Origin: Clostridia bacterium
Lineage (GTDB): Bacteria; Bacillota; Clostridia; UBA1381
DNA: 57,143 nt
Assembly (NCBI GenBank): GCA_017443895.1
Contig: JAFSXU010000022.1
Coordinates: 1-57,143 of the forward strand
Reading direction: 5' to 3'
In this document: in pieces, positions 26,313-33,844 of the stretch
Layout of the letters: each line of letters begins with the position of its first letter
Numbering within the stretch: position 1 is the first letter of the stretch
Position numbers and translations under genes: made by a program
The notes under the pieces: model-generated
What the model was told of the DNA's origin: nothing
What the model saw: only the letters and a program-made list of their open reading frames with translations
Databases searched by the model: none

Positions 26313-28298
26313 TTATCTGTTTTCTTTTCTGTACTGTGTAGGTGTTATACCGTACTTTTTCTTAAACAGCCTGTTAAAGTTTTCGACATTGTTATAGCCC
26401 ACATCCTCGGCAATTTTCTCGACGGATTTGTTGCCGTGCCTTAGCATTGTTCTTGCCTTTTTCATTCGGATTTCCTTTACATTTTCCTGGAAAGTCTTGC
26501 CGGTATGCTGTTTTATGTACTTTGACAAATATTGCGGGGACAGGAAAAACACCTTTGCCGTTTCTTCAAGAGTTACACTTGTATAGTTATTCTGGATATA
26601 ATTTATAATGTCAATAATCCTCTGCTCTCTTGCAGAATCCGACTGCCTTATCTTTGCAAGCTTATTTGTTGCCGACACAAGTGCGTTAATTGATGCCTTT
26701 ATAATATCCTCATCAATGCCGACACCCCAATACAGCTCTTTATTATGCGTAATTCCCACATATGCAACAGCCTTTGATGACGAGCCTCGGGTTAAGGAGT
26801 GTTCCTCGTATTCGGACAGCTCATATGATATGCCGAAGCATTGCTTGATTGCATTGCTTACAGCATCCAACCTGCCGTTTCCGTTAGCCTCAACTGTCCT
26901 TGTTTCACTGCCGTAGCTTATTGTAACGGTTGCGCTTATTCCGTTTTCCTGCCTGAAATGTACCTCGCTTATGTCAAATACCTTGGAATTATGGATATAT
27001 TTATCCTCAAATATCTCATACACAAGCTTTGGCTTTAATTCCATATGCTCCTTATCCGATACGCCTTTTACTGTATATCCCACATCTTCACGCATTTTTA
27101 AAGGCAATGACAGCCCGTAATTCTGCTTTAGAATATATGCAACTCCGCCCTTACCCGACTGTGAGTTTATACGGATTACATCTGAATCATATTCCCTGCC
27201 CACATCTCTTGGATCAATCGGCAGATACGGAACGCACCATTCTCCGTTTGTCTTGCCCTCTTCCCAGAAAGCAAGACCTTTTGCAATAGCGTCCTGGTGT
27301 GAGCCTGAAAATGCGGTAAATACCAAATCTCCCGAATACGGCGTTCTCTCATGCACCTGCATTCTTGTAAGGCGCTCATAAACCTCACGGATTTTTGAAA
27401 TATTACTAAAATCAAGTCCGCTATCAACCCCGTGCGTATACATATTCATTGCAAGCGTTACAATATCGACATTTCCCGTTCTTTCACCGTTTCCAAACAG
27501 CGTACCCTCTACCCTGTCCGCACCTGCCAAAACCGCAAGCTCTGCATCCGAAATTCCGCATCCACGGTCATTGTGCGGATGCACACAAAGTATGATACCA
27601 TCACGGTATTTTATATTCTTATTAAGATACTCAATCTGTGTAGCAAACACATGTGGCATTGCAATCTGAACGGTAGTCGGAATATTTATAATTGCCTTGT
27701 TTTTCTTTGTGGGCTTCCAAACATCTAACACCGCATTACAAACCTCTAATGCATATTCAATCTCCGTTCCCGGAAAGCTCTCGGGGCTATACTGGAACGA
27801 GAAATTACCGTCCGTTTCGTCCGCAAGCCTTTTTAATAGCTTTGCACCGTCAACGGCTATTTTTTTAATCTCGTCCTTTCCCTTTTTAAACACCTGCTCC
27901 CTCTGTGCTACAGATGTAGAGTTATACAAATGAATAACAGCATGGGGCGCACCCTTTATTGCTTCAAAGGTTTTCTTTATAATATGCTCCCTTGCCTGCG
28001 TTAACACCTGTATCGTTACATCATCGGGAATTAAATTCTCATCAATTAACCGCCTTATAAATGTATATTCGGTATCAGATGCGGCAGGAAATCCGACCTC
28101 TATTTCCTTAAACCCAATATCAACAAGCAATTTAAAAAACTCTATCTTTTCATCTATACTCATAGGCTCAATTAAAGCCTGGTTACCGTCTCTTAAATCC
28201 ACACTGCACCAAATGGGCGCTTTTTCTATATGGTCTTTTTTTACCCAGTCATATGTAGGGTTTTTCGGCATAAAATATTGTATTTTGTATTTTCCCAT
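26313..28298 (-). CDS. leuA: 2-isopropylmalate synthase fused to a C-terminal AraC-type DNA-binding domain
   Basis: One uninterrupted 661-residue frame. Residues 1-550 are a complete 2-isopropylmalate synthase of the longer (type 2) form. The TIM-barrel has CSVDLRDGNQ (34-40), HPHNDRGCGISDAELA (240-255) and GTLFGNGERTGN, and is followed by the linker and the leucine-sensing dimer domain (about 430-550, VHFRQENGISATVTI). Residues about 556-661 are a full AraC-type double helix-turn-helix: LEETAKVFFLSPQYLSKYIKQ, then IAEDVGYNNVENFNRLFKKK and the closing GITPTQYRKENR. GGGAGG lies 8 nt before the ATG. The enzyme commits to leucine synthesis (acetyl-CoA + 2-oxoisovalerate). The fusion suggests that it may also regulate transcription. 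No other leu genes are adjacent. Confidence 0.93.
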   Translation of the reverse strand: MGKYKIQYFMPKNPTYDWVKKDHIEKAPIWCSVDLRDGNQALIEPMSIDEKIEFFKLLVDIGFKEIEVGFPAASDTEYTFIRRLIDENLIPDDVTIQVLTQAREHIIKKTFEAIKGAPHAVIHLYNSTSVAQREQVFKKGKDEIKKIAVDGAKLLKRLADETDGNFSFQYSPESFPGTEIEYALEVCNAVLDVWKPTKKNKAIINIPTTVQIAMPHVFATQIEYLNKNIKYRDGIILCVHPHNDRGCGISDAELAVLAGADRVEGTLFGNGERTGNVDIVTLAMNMYTHGVDSGLDFSNISKIREVYERLTRMQVHERTPYSGDLVFTAFSGSHQDAIAKGLAFWEEGKTNGEWCVPYLPIDPRDVGREYDSDVIRINSQSGKGGVAYILKQNYGLSLPLKMREDVGYTVKGVSDKEHMELKPKLVYEIFEDKYIHNSKVFDISEVHFRQENGISATVTISYGSETRTVEANGNGRLDAVSNAIKQCFGISYELSEYEEHSLTRGSSSKAVAYVGITHNKELYWGVGIDEDIIKASINALVSATNKLAKIRQSDSAREQRIIDIINYIQNNYTSVTLEETAKVFFLSPQYLSKYIKQHTGKTFQENVKEIRMKKARTMLRHGNKSVEKIAEDVGYNNVENFNRLFKKKYGITPTQYRKENR

Positions 28299-28316
28299 AA
28301 CTCGTACCTCCCATAC

Positions 28317-28346
28317 AAAAAGTCGTCATACTTGATGTATAACGAC
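28317..28346 (-). promoter_or_regulatory. Terminator-like hairpin directly before the leuA ribosome-binding site
   Basis: On the minus strand GTCGTTATAC pairs with GTATGACGAC (nine Watson-Crick pairs and one G-T) around ATCAA, then TTTTT. The ribosome-binding site GGGAGG begins 4 nt after the T-run. It could be the terminator of the AEC transporter gene, whose stop is 80 nt upstream, or a leuA attenuator. Position alone does not decide this. Confidence 0.6.
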
Positions 28347-28376
28347 ACTTTACCATAAAACTTAAACTTTATCCAT

Positions 28377-28390
28377 TGTTAAATTTAACA
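28377..28390. promoter_or_regulatory. Perfect 14-bp palindrome upstream of leuA-araC
   Basis: TGTTAAATTTAACA is a perfect palindrome 80-92 nt upstream of the leuA start. It could be an operator. It is AT-only except for its outer G/C pair, so chance is not excluded. Confidence 0.4.
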
Positions 28391-28426
28391 TATTTTCTTG
28401 ATTTATTTTAATCTAATTTATTTTAT

Positions 28427-29341
28427 CTATATGTACTGTGCAATACCAACTATTACAGGCATGGTAATTATTGATATTATTGTGCTCAAGGATGTCATCG
28501 TAGCAGACAATTTAACATCGGCATCATATTTATTTGCAAACATTGTAACACCTGCCGCAACAGGCGCAGATGCAGCGATTGCACAAACAATTAAGACATC
28601 TCCGTGAATTTTAAAGAGGACTAAGCCCAATATCATAATTGCAGGCGATACAATAAGCCTTAAAAACATTGCAAGAACCTCGTTTGCACCCTTTATCCTA
28701 AAACTTGCATTTGCAAGGTGAAAGCCTACAATAAGCATCGCAACAGGGGTATTTAGGCTTGCAAGGTACTCAATCGGCTTTGCGATAATGACAGGGATAT
28801 GAAATGATGTAAAAAATATTATAATACCTATAACACTTCCCAAAATTCCCGGGTTTAGTATAATTTTTTTAGGCGTTATCTTTCCGCCGCCGTTCATCAT
28901 CCATTCGCCGAAGGTCCAAAGCATTATATTAAATACCGCAACATATGCGGCACCGAAAAATACTCCGTCACTCCCTAAAATTGCCTCCTGCAACGGAAAG
29001 GACATATATCCGCAGTTTGAAAAAACGACGGACATACGAAGCACCTTTTCCCTCGCCTTATCCGCATCATGAATAAATGTATAGCAACAGATTATATTTA
29101 TTATATGTATAGCTATTGCACCGACAAATACTATTAGAAGACCTTTTAGCATATTCATATCAAGGTCACGGTGAAACGAATTTATTATAACCGCAGGTGT
29201 TACAACATAGAGCATTAAATCCGTAACCTTCTTTATTGAAAACTCGTCAAATATTTTTGTTTTATTTGTTATTGCGCCTATACCGATTAACACAAACAGG
29301 ATTGCAACCTGCTGTGCAACGGTCAATATGTTTGAAATCAT
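28427..29341 (-). CDS. AEC-family transporter (auxin efflux carrier-like permease)
   Basis: About 304 residues from the chosen start, with roughly ten hydrophobic segments. LFVLIGIGAITNKTKIFDE is the usual first helix and loop, and VVFSNCGYMSFPLQEAILG carries the conserved Asn-Cys-Gly-Tyr/Phe-Pro segment of the family. NTPVAMLIVGFHLA and ASAPVAAGVTMFANKYDAD are the second-half counterparts. Members export or exchange small organic acids such as malate or malonate. The frame extends 13 codons upstream, but the ATG at 29341 has AAGGGA before it and fits the family start. It follows the stalk-domain gene by 14 nt. Confidence 0.87.
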   Translation of the reverse strand: MISNILTVAQQVAILFVLIGIGAITNKTKIFDEFSIKKVTDLMLYVVTPAVIINSFHRDLDMNMLKGLLIVFVGAIAIHIINIICCYTFIHDADKAREKVLRMSVVFSNCGYMSFPLQEAILGSDGVFFGAAYVAVFNIMLWTFGEWMMNGGGKITPKKIILNPGILGSVIGIIIFFTSFHIPVIIAKPIEYLASLNTPVAMLIVGFHLANASFRIKGANEVLAMFLRLIVSPAIMILGLVLFKIHGDVLIVCAIAASAPVAAGVTMFANKYDADVKLSATMTSLSTIISIITMPVIVGIAQYI

Positions 29342-29355
29342 TTTTATTTCCCTTT

Positions 29356-30858
29356 TTAATGTATTATATCCGTATCCCACGAATACGCAATGTCATTTGT
29401 AAGATATATGCAGTTTCCGCTATAGTCTGATTTTATGATATTTTTATACGAACTGTCCTTTGCATATACAAAACCCTCATGAGCAAAAAACTCGCTTACC
29501 TTATCATATATCTGCCTTTGATGCTGTCCGTCAAGATTGGAAACATACAATCCGTCATAAATTATAAACAGCTTATCATCAAATAAATTCAGAGTATCGC
29601 CATAGCCTATATATCGGCTGTTTTTGGTTTTGATATTTGCACGGTAAATTTCTTTACGGTACATATTTTTATAATATATTTCATCTCCGTTTTGAGCTAA
29701 AACATCAACAAAAATCGTATCTGACGGCATATGTACAACTTCCTCATTAACTGATTTATCCGTCTTTACATAATAAATATTCTGACCGTTATCCCCGTTT
29801 ATGTATATAATATTATCATCATACTGCTGGTTTTTACAAATCCTTGATACGGAATTATTTAACGCTCTCTTATTCGCTCCGTCAGAATCAAATGCATAAA
29901 TATTGTTAAAATATTCGCCGTCCTCGACCAATATCATATCACCGTAAAACATACAGTTATAGGTATAAAGCGTTTGATTATCATACATTGTAACATCGGA
30001 AGCTTTCCCTGTTTCTATGTTAAGCGCACGCATTGACGCACTTTTGGGCACATTATAATAGATATATCCGTTATTTATTACAGGGTACATTACATACCCC
30101 AAATCATCGTCAAATCCGTTTATGATATGCAAATTCCCCTTGTGCTTTTCATTCGCCTCAAGGCAATATACAACCTCGTTTTCAATTTTTATTACCTCTG
30201 TTTTATAATCGGTAAGCTGTATCTGATTATTGCCGTTTACATCTACACGGTATAGCATATCATCAGCAGATATAAAATATACATATCCGTCATCATAATA
30301 GACATCTTTTGCAGAAATATCGGATAATTTTACCCTGCTTACGCCGTTTGTGTCAACCTTATACACCTTATTATAGTCAGACACCGAGCTATAAAACACA
30401 TTGTTATAGCCATTTTGTCTTGAATTTACAACTACGGTTTTTGTGCCGTCATGCCATGACACATCTGCGCCTACTCCCTCGGATACCGCGCGAACAGGCA
30501 CATAGGTACGGTCATTTATTATCATCGGTGCTACATCAATATCACGCTTTAAAGTAAAAACAGGCGCATTATCGCTGTTTATTATGCCGTATTCTACGGT
30601 TTTATTTCCGATACTTAATCTTAGCGCCTTTGTATCGTTTATTGCAGTTACAGAGTAAGTTGCCTCGTCCCACTCCACTCTTACGCCAAGGCTTTCAAAT
30701 ATGGCACGCATGGGAACTAAAACCCTATCGTCTATATTTACAGGCATTGTATCGGGGTTTAGCACCGTATCGTTTACAATAATATTTATATCATCGGCAT
30801 AAGCCGTTACGGAAAATATGGTTATAACAAGCATAACGCATATTAACATTTTTTTCAT
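29356..30858 (-). CDS. Secreted stalk-domain (copper amine oxidase N-terminal-like) protein with beta-propeller-like repeats
   Basis: A 500-residue protein with a signal peptide (residues 1-21, cleavage after AYA). Residues about 25-145 form two halves of the stalk domain found in Clostridial surface proteins: RVLVPMRAIFESLGVRVEWDE and RTYVPVRAVSEGVGADVSWHDGTKTV. The rest has repeated units such as NKVYKVDTNGVSRVKLSD, DDGYVYFISADDMLYRVDVNG and DDNIIYINGDNGQNIYYVKTD, as in DUF5050-type propellers. No catalytic residues are recognisable. It overlaps thymidylate kinase by 4 nt, which implies co-translation but not shared function. Confidence 0.82.
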   Translation of the reverse strand: MKKMLICVMLVITIFSVTAYADDINIIVNDTVLNPDTMPVNIDDRVLVPMRAIFESLGVRVEWDEATYSVTAINDTKALRLSIGNKTVEYGIINSDNAPVFTLKRDIDVAPMIINDRTYVPVRAVSEGVGADVSWHDGTKTVVVNSRQNGYNNVFYSSVSDYNKVYKVDTNGVSRVKLSDISAKDVYYDDGYVYFISADDMLYRVDVNGNNQIQLTDYKTEVIKIENEVVYCLEANEKHKGNLHIINGFDDDLGYVMYPVINNGYIYYNVPKSASMRALNIETGKASDVTMYDNQTLYTYNCMFYGDMILVEDGEYFNNIYAFDSDGANKRALNNSVSRICKNQQYDDNIIYINGDNGQNIYYVKTDKSVNEEVVHMPSDTIFVDVLAQNGDEIYYKNMYRKEIYRANIKTKNSRYIGYGDTLNLFDDKLFIIYDGLYVSNLDGQHQRQIYDKVSEFFAHEGFVYAKDSSYKNIIKSDYSGNCIYLTNDIAYSWDTDIIH

Positions 30859-31538
30859 TCAATTTCACCCAACCGTTTTATTACCAAATCATATATTTCA
30901 TTATGAATATCCTCTTGTGTTCTTACACCGTTATCATTTGCACATTTTACAGTTTCCCAGTTATATTTTTTCGCAACAAAAACAGCATTGTCATAGCTTT
31001 TTTGAAGGTAATCGGTATTTCTTTCGTGAATATCCAAGGTTTTTGTTCCGTCTATCTTATTTGCCCTGTTTTCCATAAGCCTTTTTGCCCAAAAAACAGG
31101 CATATCCAAAAATATGGTTATATCGGGCTTTGGCAAGGAGCAGATATTATATTCATAATTATATATCCAGTCAAGACATTCTTCTTTTTTTGCCGTATCT
31201 AAAATTTTGCTTGCCTGATGTATCATATTTGACGATACATACCTATCAGCCAAAATTATGGTATTATCATTATAATCCGCTCCCCAGTCTGTTTTATAGG
31301 TTGCAAATCTGTCAAGCGCAAATAATGACGATGCAACATAGGCGTTTACATCGCCCGGATTTGTTCCGAACTTACCTTCAAGATACATCTTTACAAGTGT
31401 TGACGACGGGTTATCATATGCAGGAAACGATACTAACTTAGTTTGACGATTATCAGCCTTTAATCTGTCATAAAGCATCTGTGTCTGCGTCTGCTTACCG
31501 CTTGAATCAACACCGTCAATGGCTATTAAAAATCCCAT
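30855..31538 (-). CDS. tmk: Thymidylate kinase family protein
   Basis: A 227-residue P-loop kinase that phosphorylates dTMP to dTDP. MGFLIAIDGVDSSGKQTQTQM contains the P-loop (GVDSSGK), LADRYVSSNMIHQA is the DR(Y/H) substrate motif and FLDMPVFWAKRLMENR covers the lid approach. It is slightly longer than the usual 205-215 residues, with an insertion around residues 88-105 (TYKTDWGADYNDNT). AGGAG precedes the ATG. It is the first gene of a tmk-stalk protein-AEC transporter run. Confidence 0.87.
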   Translation of the reverse strand: MGFLIAIDGVDSSGKQTQTQMLYDRLKADNRQTKLVSFPAYDNPSSTLVKMYLEGKFGTNPGDVNAYVASSLFALDRFATYKTDWGADYNDNTIILADRYVSSNMIHQASKILDTAKKEECLDWIYNYEYNICSLPKPDITIFLDMPVFWAKRLMENRANKIDGTKTLDIHERNTDYLQKSYDNAVFVAKKYNWETVKCANDNGVRTQEDIHNEIYDLVIKRLGEIE

Positions 31539-31557
31539 TTTATATTTCTCCTACCGA

Positions 31558-31698
31558 AAATTATCTGCACCCCAAATTTACGGATGCAATCTTGTCAACC
31601 TAAGTGAATAAAACTCGTCAGCCGCCACGAGTGGCGTCAGCCGAGTTACCGTAAACATACAATAGATTGACAACATCACACAAAGGTGCAGACAATTT
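31558..31698. repeat. 141-bp imperfect palindromic element with 14-bp terminal inverted repeats
   Basis: AAATTATCTGCACC (31558-31571) is repeated inverted as GGTGCAGACAATTT (31685-31698) with one mismatch. A second inverted pair lies inside, TTGTCAA (31592-31598) with TTGACAA (31667-31673), and the hairpin at 31613-31646 forms the middle. The element nearly fills the gap between tmk and tagA. It looks like a MITE-type insertion or a large cruciform terminator. No clear target duplication is visible. Confidence 0.55.
31606..31646 (-). terminator. Intrinsic terminator after the topoisomerase-citrate synthase-tagA operon
   Basis: On the minus strand ACTCG/CGAGT and CGCCA/TGGCG stems stack on either side of a symmetrical GCTGA/GCTGA internal loop, with a CTCG tetraloop and a TTTTATT tail. 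It lies 56 nt after the tagA stop. Confidence 0.75.
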
Positions 31699-31701
31699 AA
31701 T

Positions 31702-32439
31702 TTAGTTCTGCTTATATTTCCTGCCGTGAAGCATAACGGTAACGGCAAATTTGGGTAAATCCATCATTCTGCCGATACGCCACGGCTCTTTTTTAAGTCT
31801 GTAAAACCATTCAAGACCATGCTTGCAATAAAAATCAGGTGCTCTTAATGCCGTACCTGCAAAAACATCCAAGCTTCCGCCGATACCCATTGCAACACGG
31901 GGCTTTAATTCATCCTTATGCTTTGCAATCCACTTTTCCTGCTTCGGTGCGCCCAAGCACACAAAAACTATATCGGCTCCGCTTTTGTTTATCTCATCAA
32001 CTATCCCTGCTTCTTCATCCTCTTTAAAGTAGCCGTTTCGGGTACCGACAATTTTTATGCCCTTATATTTTTCTTCCAGCTTTTCCTTTGCAATTTCTGA
32101 AACTCCGGGCTTTCCGCCGAAAAGGAACAGTTTATGGTCGGTATCTTTTATCTTGTCAAGCACCTTGCATGCAATATCATAGCCTGCCGCACGCTCACTT
32201 ATTGGCTTACCAAGCATTTTGGACGCATAAACAACGCCTATTCCGTCAGCGGTTAAGAGGTCGGAGGAATTTAAGATTTCTGCAAAATCCCTGTCCCTGT
32301 ACGCTGCCATAATTATTTCTGAATTTGGCGTAAACACGCTATGGAGCTTATCCTCATCAAAAAATGTTAATATCTTATCCGCCGCCTCGTCAATAGTTAC
32401 CATATCGACATTGACGCCTAAAATATTTACTTTATCCAT
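31702..32439 (-). CDS. tagA: WecG/TagA/CpsF-family glycosyltransferase (GT26)
   Basis: At 245 residues, the normal length. VFTPNSEIIMAAYRD, LLTADGIGVVYASKML and VCLGAPKQEKWIAKH are the three family motifs, with Asp of ADGIG as the proposed base. In Firmicutes this enzyme adds ManNAc to GlcNAc-PP-undecaprenol, the second step of wall teichoic acid or a related glycan. The basic C-terminus (LKKEPWRIGRMMDLPKF) anchors it at the membrane. It follows citrate synthase by only 3 nt, far from other wall-glycan genes. The gene symbol is by family, not proven function. Confidence 0.9.
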   Translation of the reverse strand: MDKVNILGVNVDMVTIDEAADKILTFFDEDKLHSVFTPNSEIIMAAYRDRDFAEILNSSDLLTADGIGVVYASKMLGKPISERAAGYDIACKVLDKIKDTDHKLFLFGGKPGVSEIAKEKLEEKYKGIKIVGTRNGYFKEDEEAGIVDEINKSGADIVFVCLGAPKQEKWIAKHKDELKPRVAMGIGGSLDVFAGTALRAPDFYCKHGLEWFYRLKKEPWRIGRMMDLPKFAVTVMLHGRKYKQN

Positions 32440-32442
32440 AAG

Positions 32443-33822
32443 TTATCTTTCCTTAATGCCAACATATTTTTTGTTTGTTACTATCCACTGATATGCGGGT
32501 CGTATAATTCTTGAACAGCCCAAGACCTCCTCAAGCCTATGCGCACTCCAGCCTACAACTCTTGAAATTGCAAACAAAGGTGTGTACATCTCCTCAGGGA
32601 TACCGAGCATTTTATATACAAATCCCGAATACATATCGACATTTGCACACATTGGTTTATCCGAGCCTTTGATTTTTGCAAATATTCCCGGTGTGAGCTC
32701 CTCGATAAGGTTATACAGTTTGTATTCCTTACTGAAGGTCTTTTTCTTTGCAACGAGCTTTGACGCCTGTTCTTTTAACAGCACCGCTCTTGGGTCGGAC
32801 TTTGTATAAATAGCATGTCCCATACCATAGACAAGTCCCGAGCCGTCAAACGCCTCACGCCTTAAAATCTTTTCAAGGTATGCGCTTACCTCGTCCCTGT
32901 CCTCCCAATCGGATACATTTTCCTTTATATTTTCCATCATTGCCATAACCTTGGCATTGGCACCGCCGTGCTTGGGACCCTTTAGGGAACAAATTGCGGC
33001 AGCTATTGCCGAATATGTGTCCGTACCTGATGATGATACAACTCTTGTTGTAAATGCACTGTTATTACCGCCGCCATGCTCTGCATGTATCATAAGCATA
33101 ACATCAAGCATTTGCGCCTCTTCCCTTGTATATTTATTATCAGGTCTTAGCATATACAAAAGATTTTCGGCAGTTGACAAATGCTCCTGCGGAGTATGGA
33201 GTATAAGGCTTTGTCCGTCGTAATAGTGGTGCTTTGCCTGATAGCCGTATGCCGCCATTACGGGGAGTCTTGAAATAAGCTCTATCGTCTGTCTTAGCAT
33301 ATTGCCCGCACTTATATCGTCGGGATCATCGTCATATGAATATGATGCCAGCACCGCACGGGAAAGCTTATTCATAATATTGGCACTTGGCGCCTTTAAA
33401 ATCATATCCTCCGCAAAACCGTACGGCAAAGGTCTTAACATTCCCAGCAAATGCGTAAAGCTCTTTAATGTATTCTTGTCAGGCAGTTGCCCGAACAAAA
33501 GAAGATACGCTACCTCTTCAAAGCCAAAGCGCTTTTCCTTTTCGCACGACCTTACAATGTCTGCAAGACTGTAGCCACGGTAGCTGAGTTTTCCCTCTAC
33601 AGGTGTTTTTTTGCCGTCAACCATTTCATAACCGATAACCGAACCGATTGAGGTAAGTCCCGCAATGACGCCTGTTCCGTCCTCATTACGAAGGCCACGC
33701 TTTACCCTGTAATTTTTAAATGTTTCATCAGAAAACGGCAGATATAAGCCCTCCGCCTTTCTCTGCAACATATCAGCAAATTTTTCTTTTGCTGCGTCTT
33801 GATAATTTATACTTTCAAACAT
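32443..33822 (-). CDS. gltA: Citrate synthase
   Basis: A 459-residue enzyme condensing oxaloacetate and acetyl-CoA to citrate. HAEHGGGNNSAF and GMGHAIYTKSDPR carry the two active-site histidines, CANVDMYSGFVY the catalytic Asp and KGPKHGGAN the substrate loop. An extra N-terminal stretch of about 60 residues (to VIAGLTSIGSVIGYE) is usual in the Clostridial form. It lies 22 nt after parC and 3 nt before tagA, so it is probably transcribed from the parE promoter. Confidence 0.94.
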   Translation of the reverse strand: MFESINYQDAAKEKFADMLQRKAEGLYLPFSDETFKNYRVKRGLRNEDGTGVIAGLTSIGSVIGYEMVDGKKTPVEGKLSYRGYSLADIVRSCEKEKRFGFEEVAYLLLFGQLPDKNTLKSFTHLLGMLRPLPYGFAEDMILKAPSANIMNKLSRAVLASYSYDDDPDDISAGNMLRQTIELISRLPVMAAYGYQAKHHYYDGQSLILHTPQEHLSTAENLLYMLRPDNKYTREEAQMLDVMLMIHAEHGGGNNSAFTTRVVSSSGTDTYSAIAAAICSLKGPKHGGANAKVMAMMENIKENVSDWEDRDEVSAYLEKILRREAFDGSGLVYGMGHAIYTKSDPRAVLLKEQASKLVAKKKTFSKEYKLYNLIEELTPGIFAKIKGSDKPMCANVDMYSGFVYKMLGIPEEMYTPLFAISRVVGWSAHRLEEVLGCSRIIRPAYQWIVTNKKYVGIKER

Positions 33823-33844
33823 AAGTTTATCACTTCCCTGTCGG

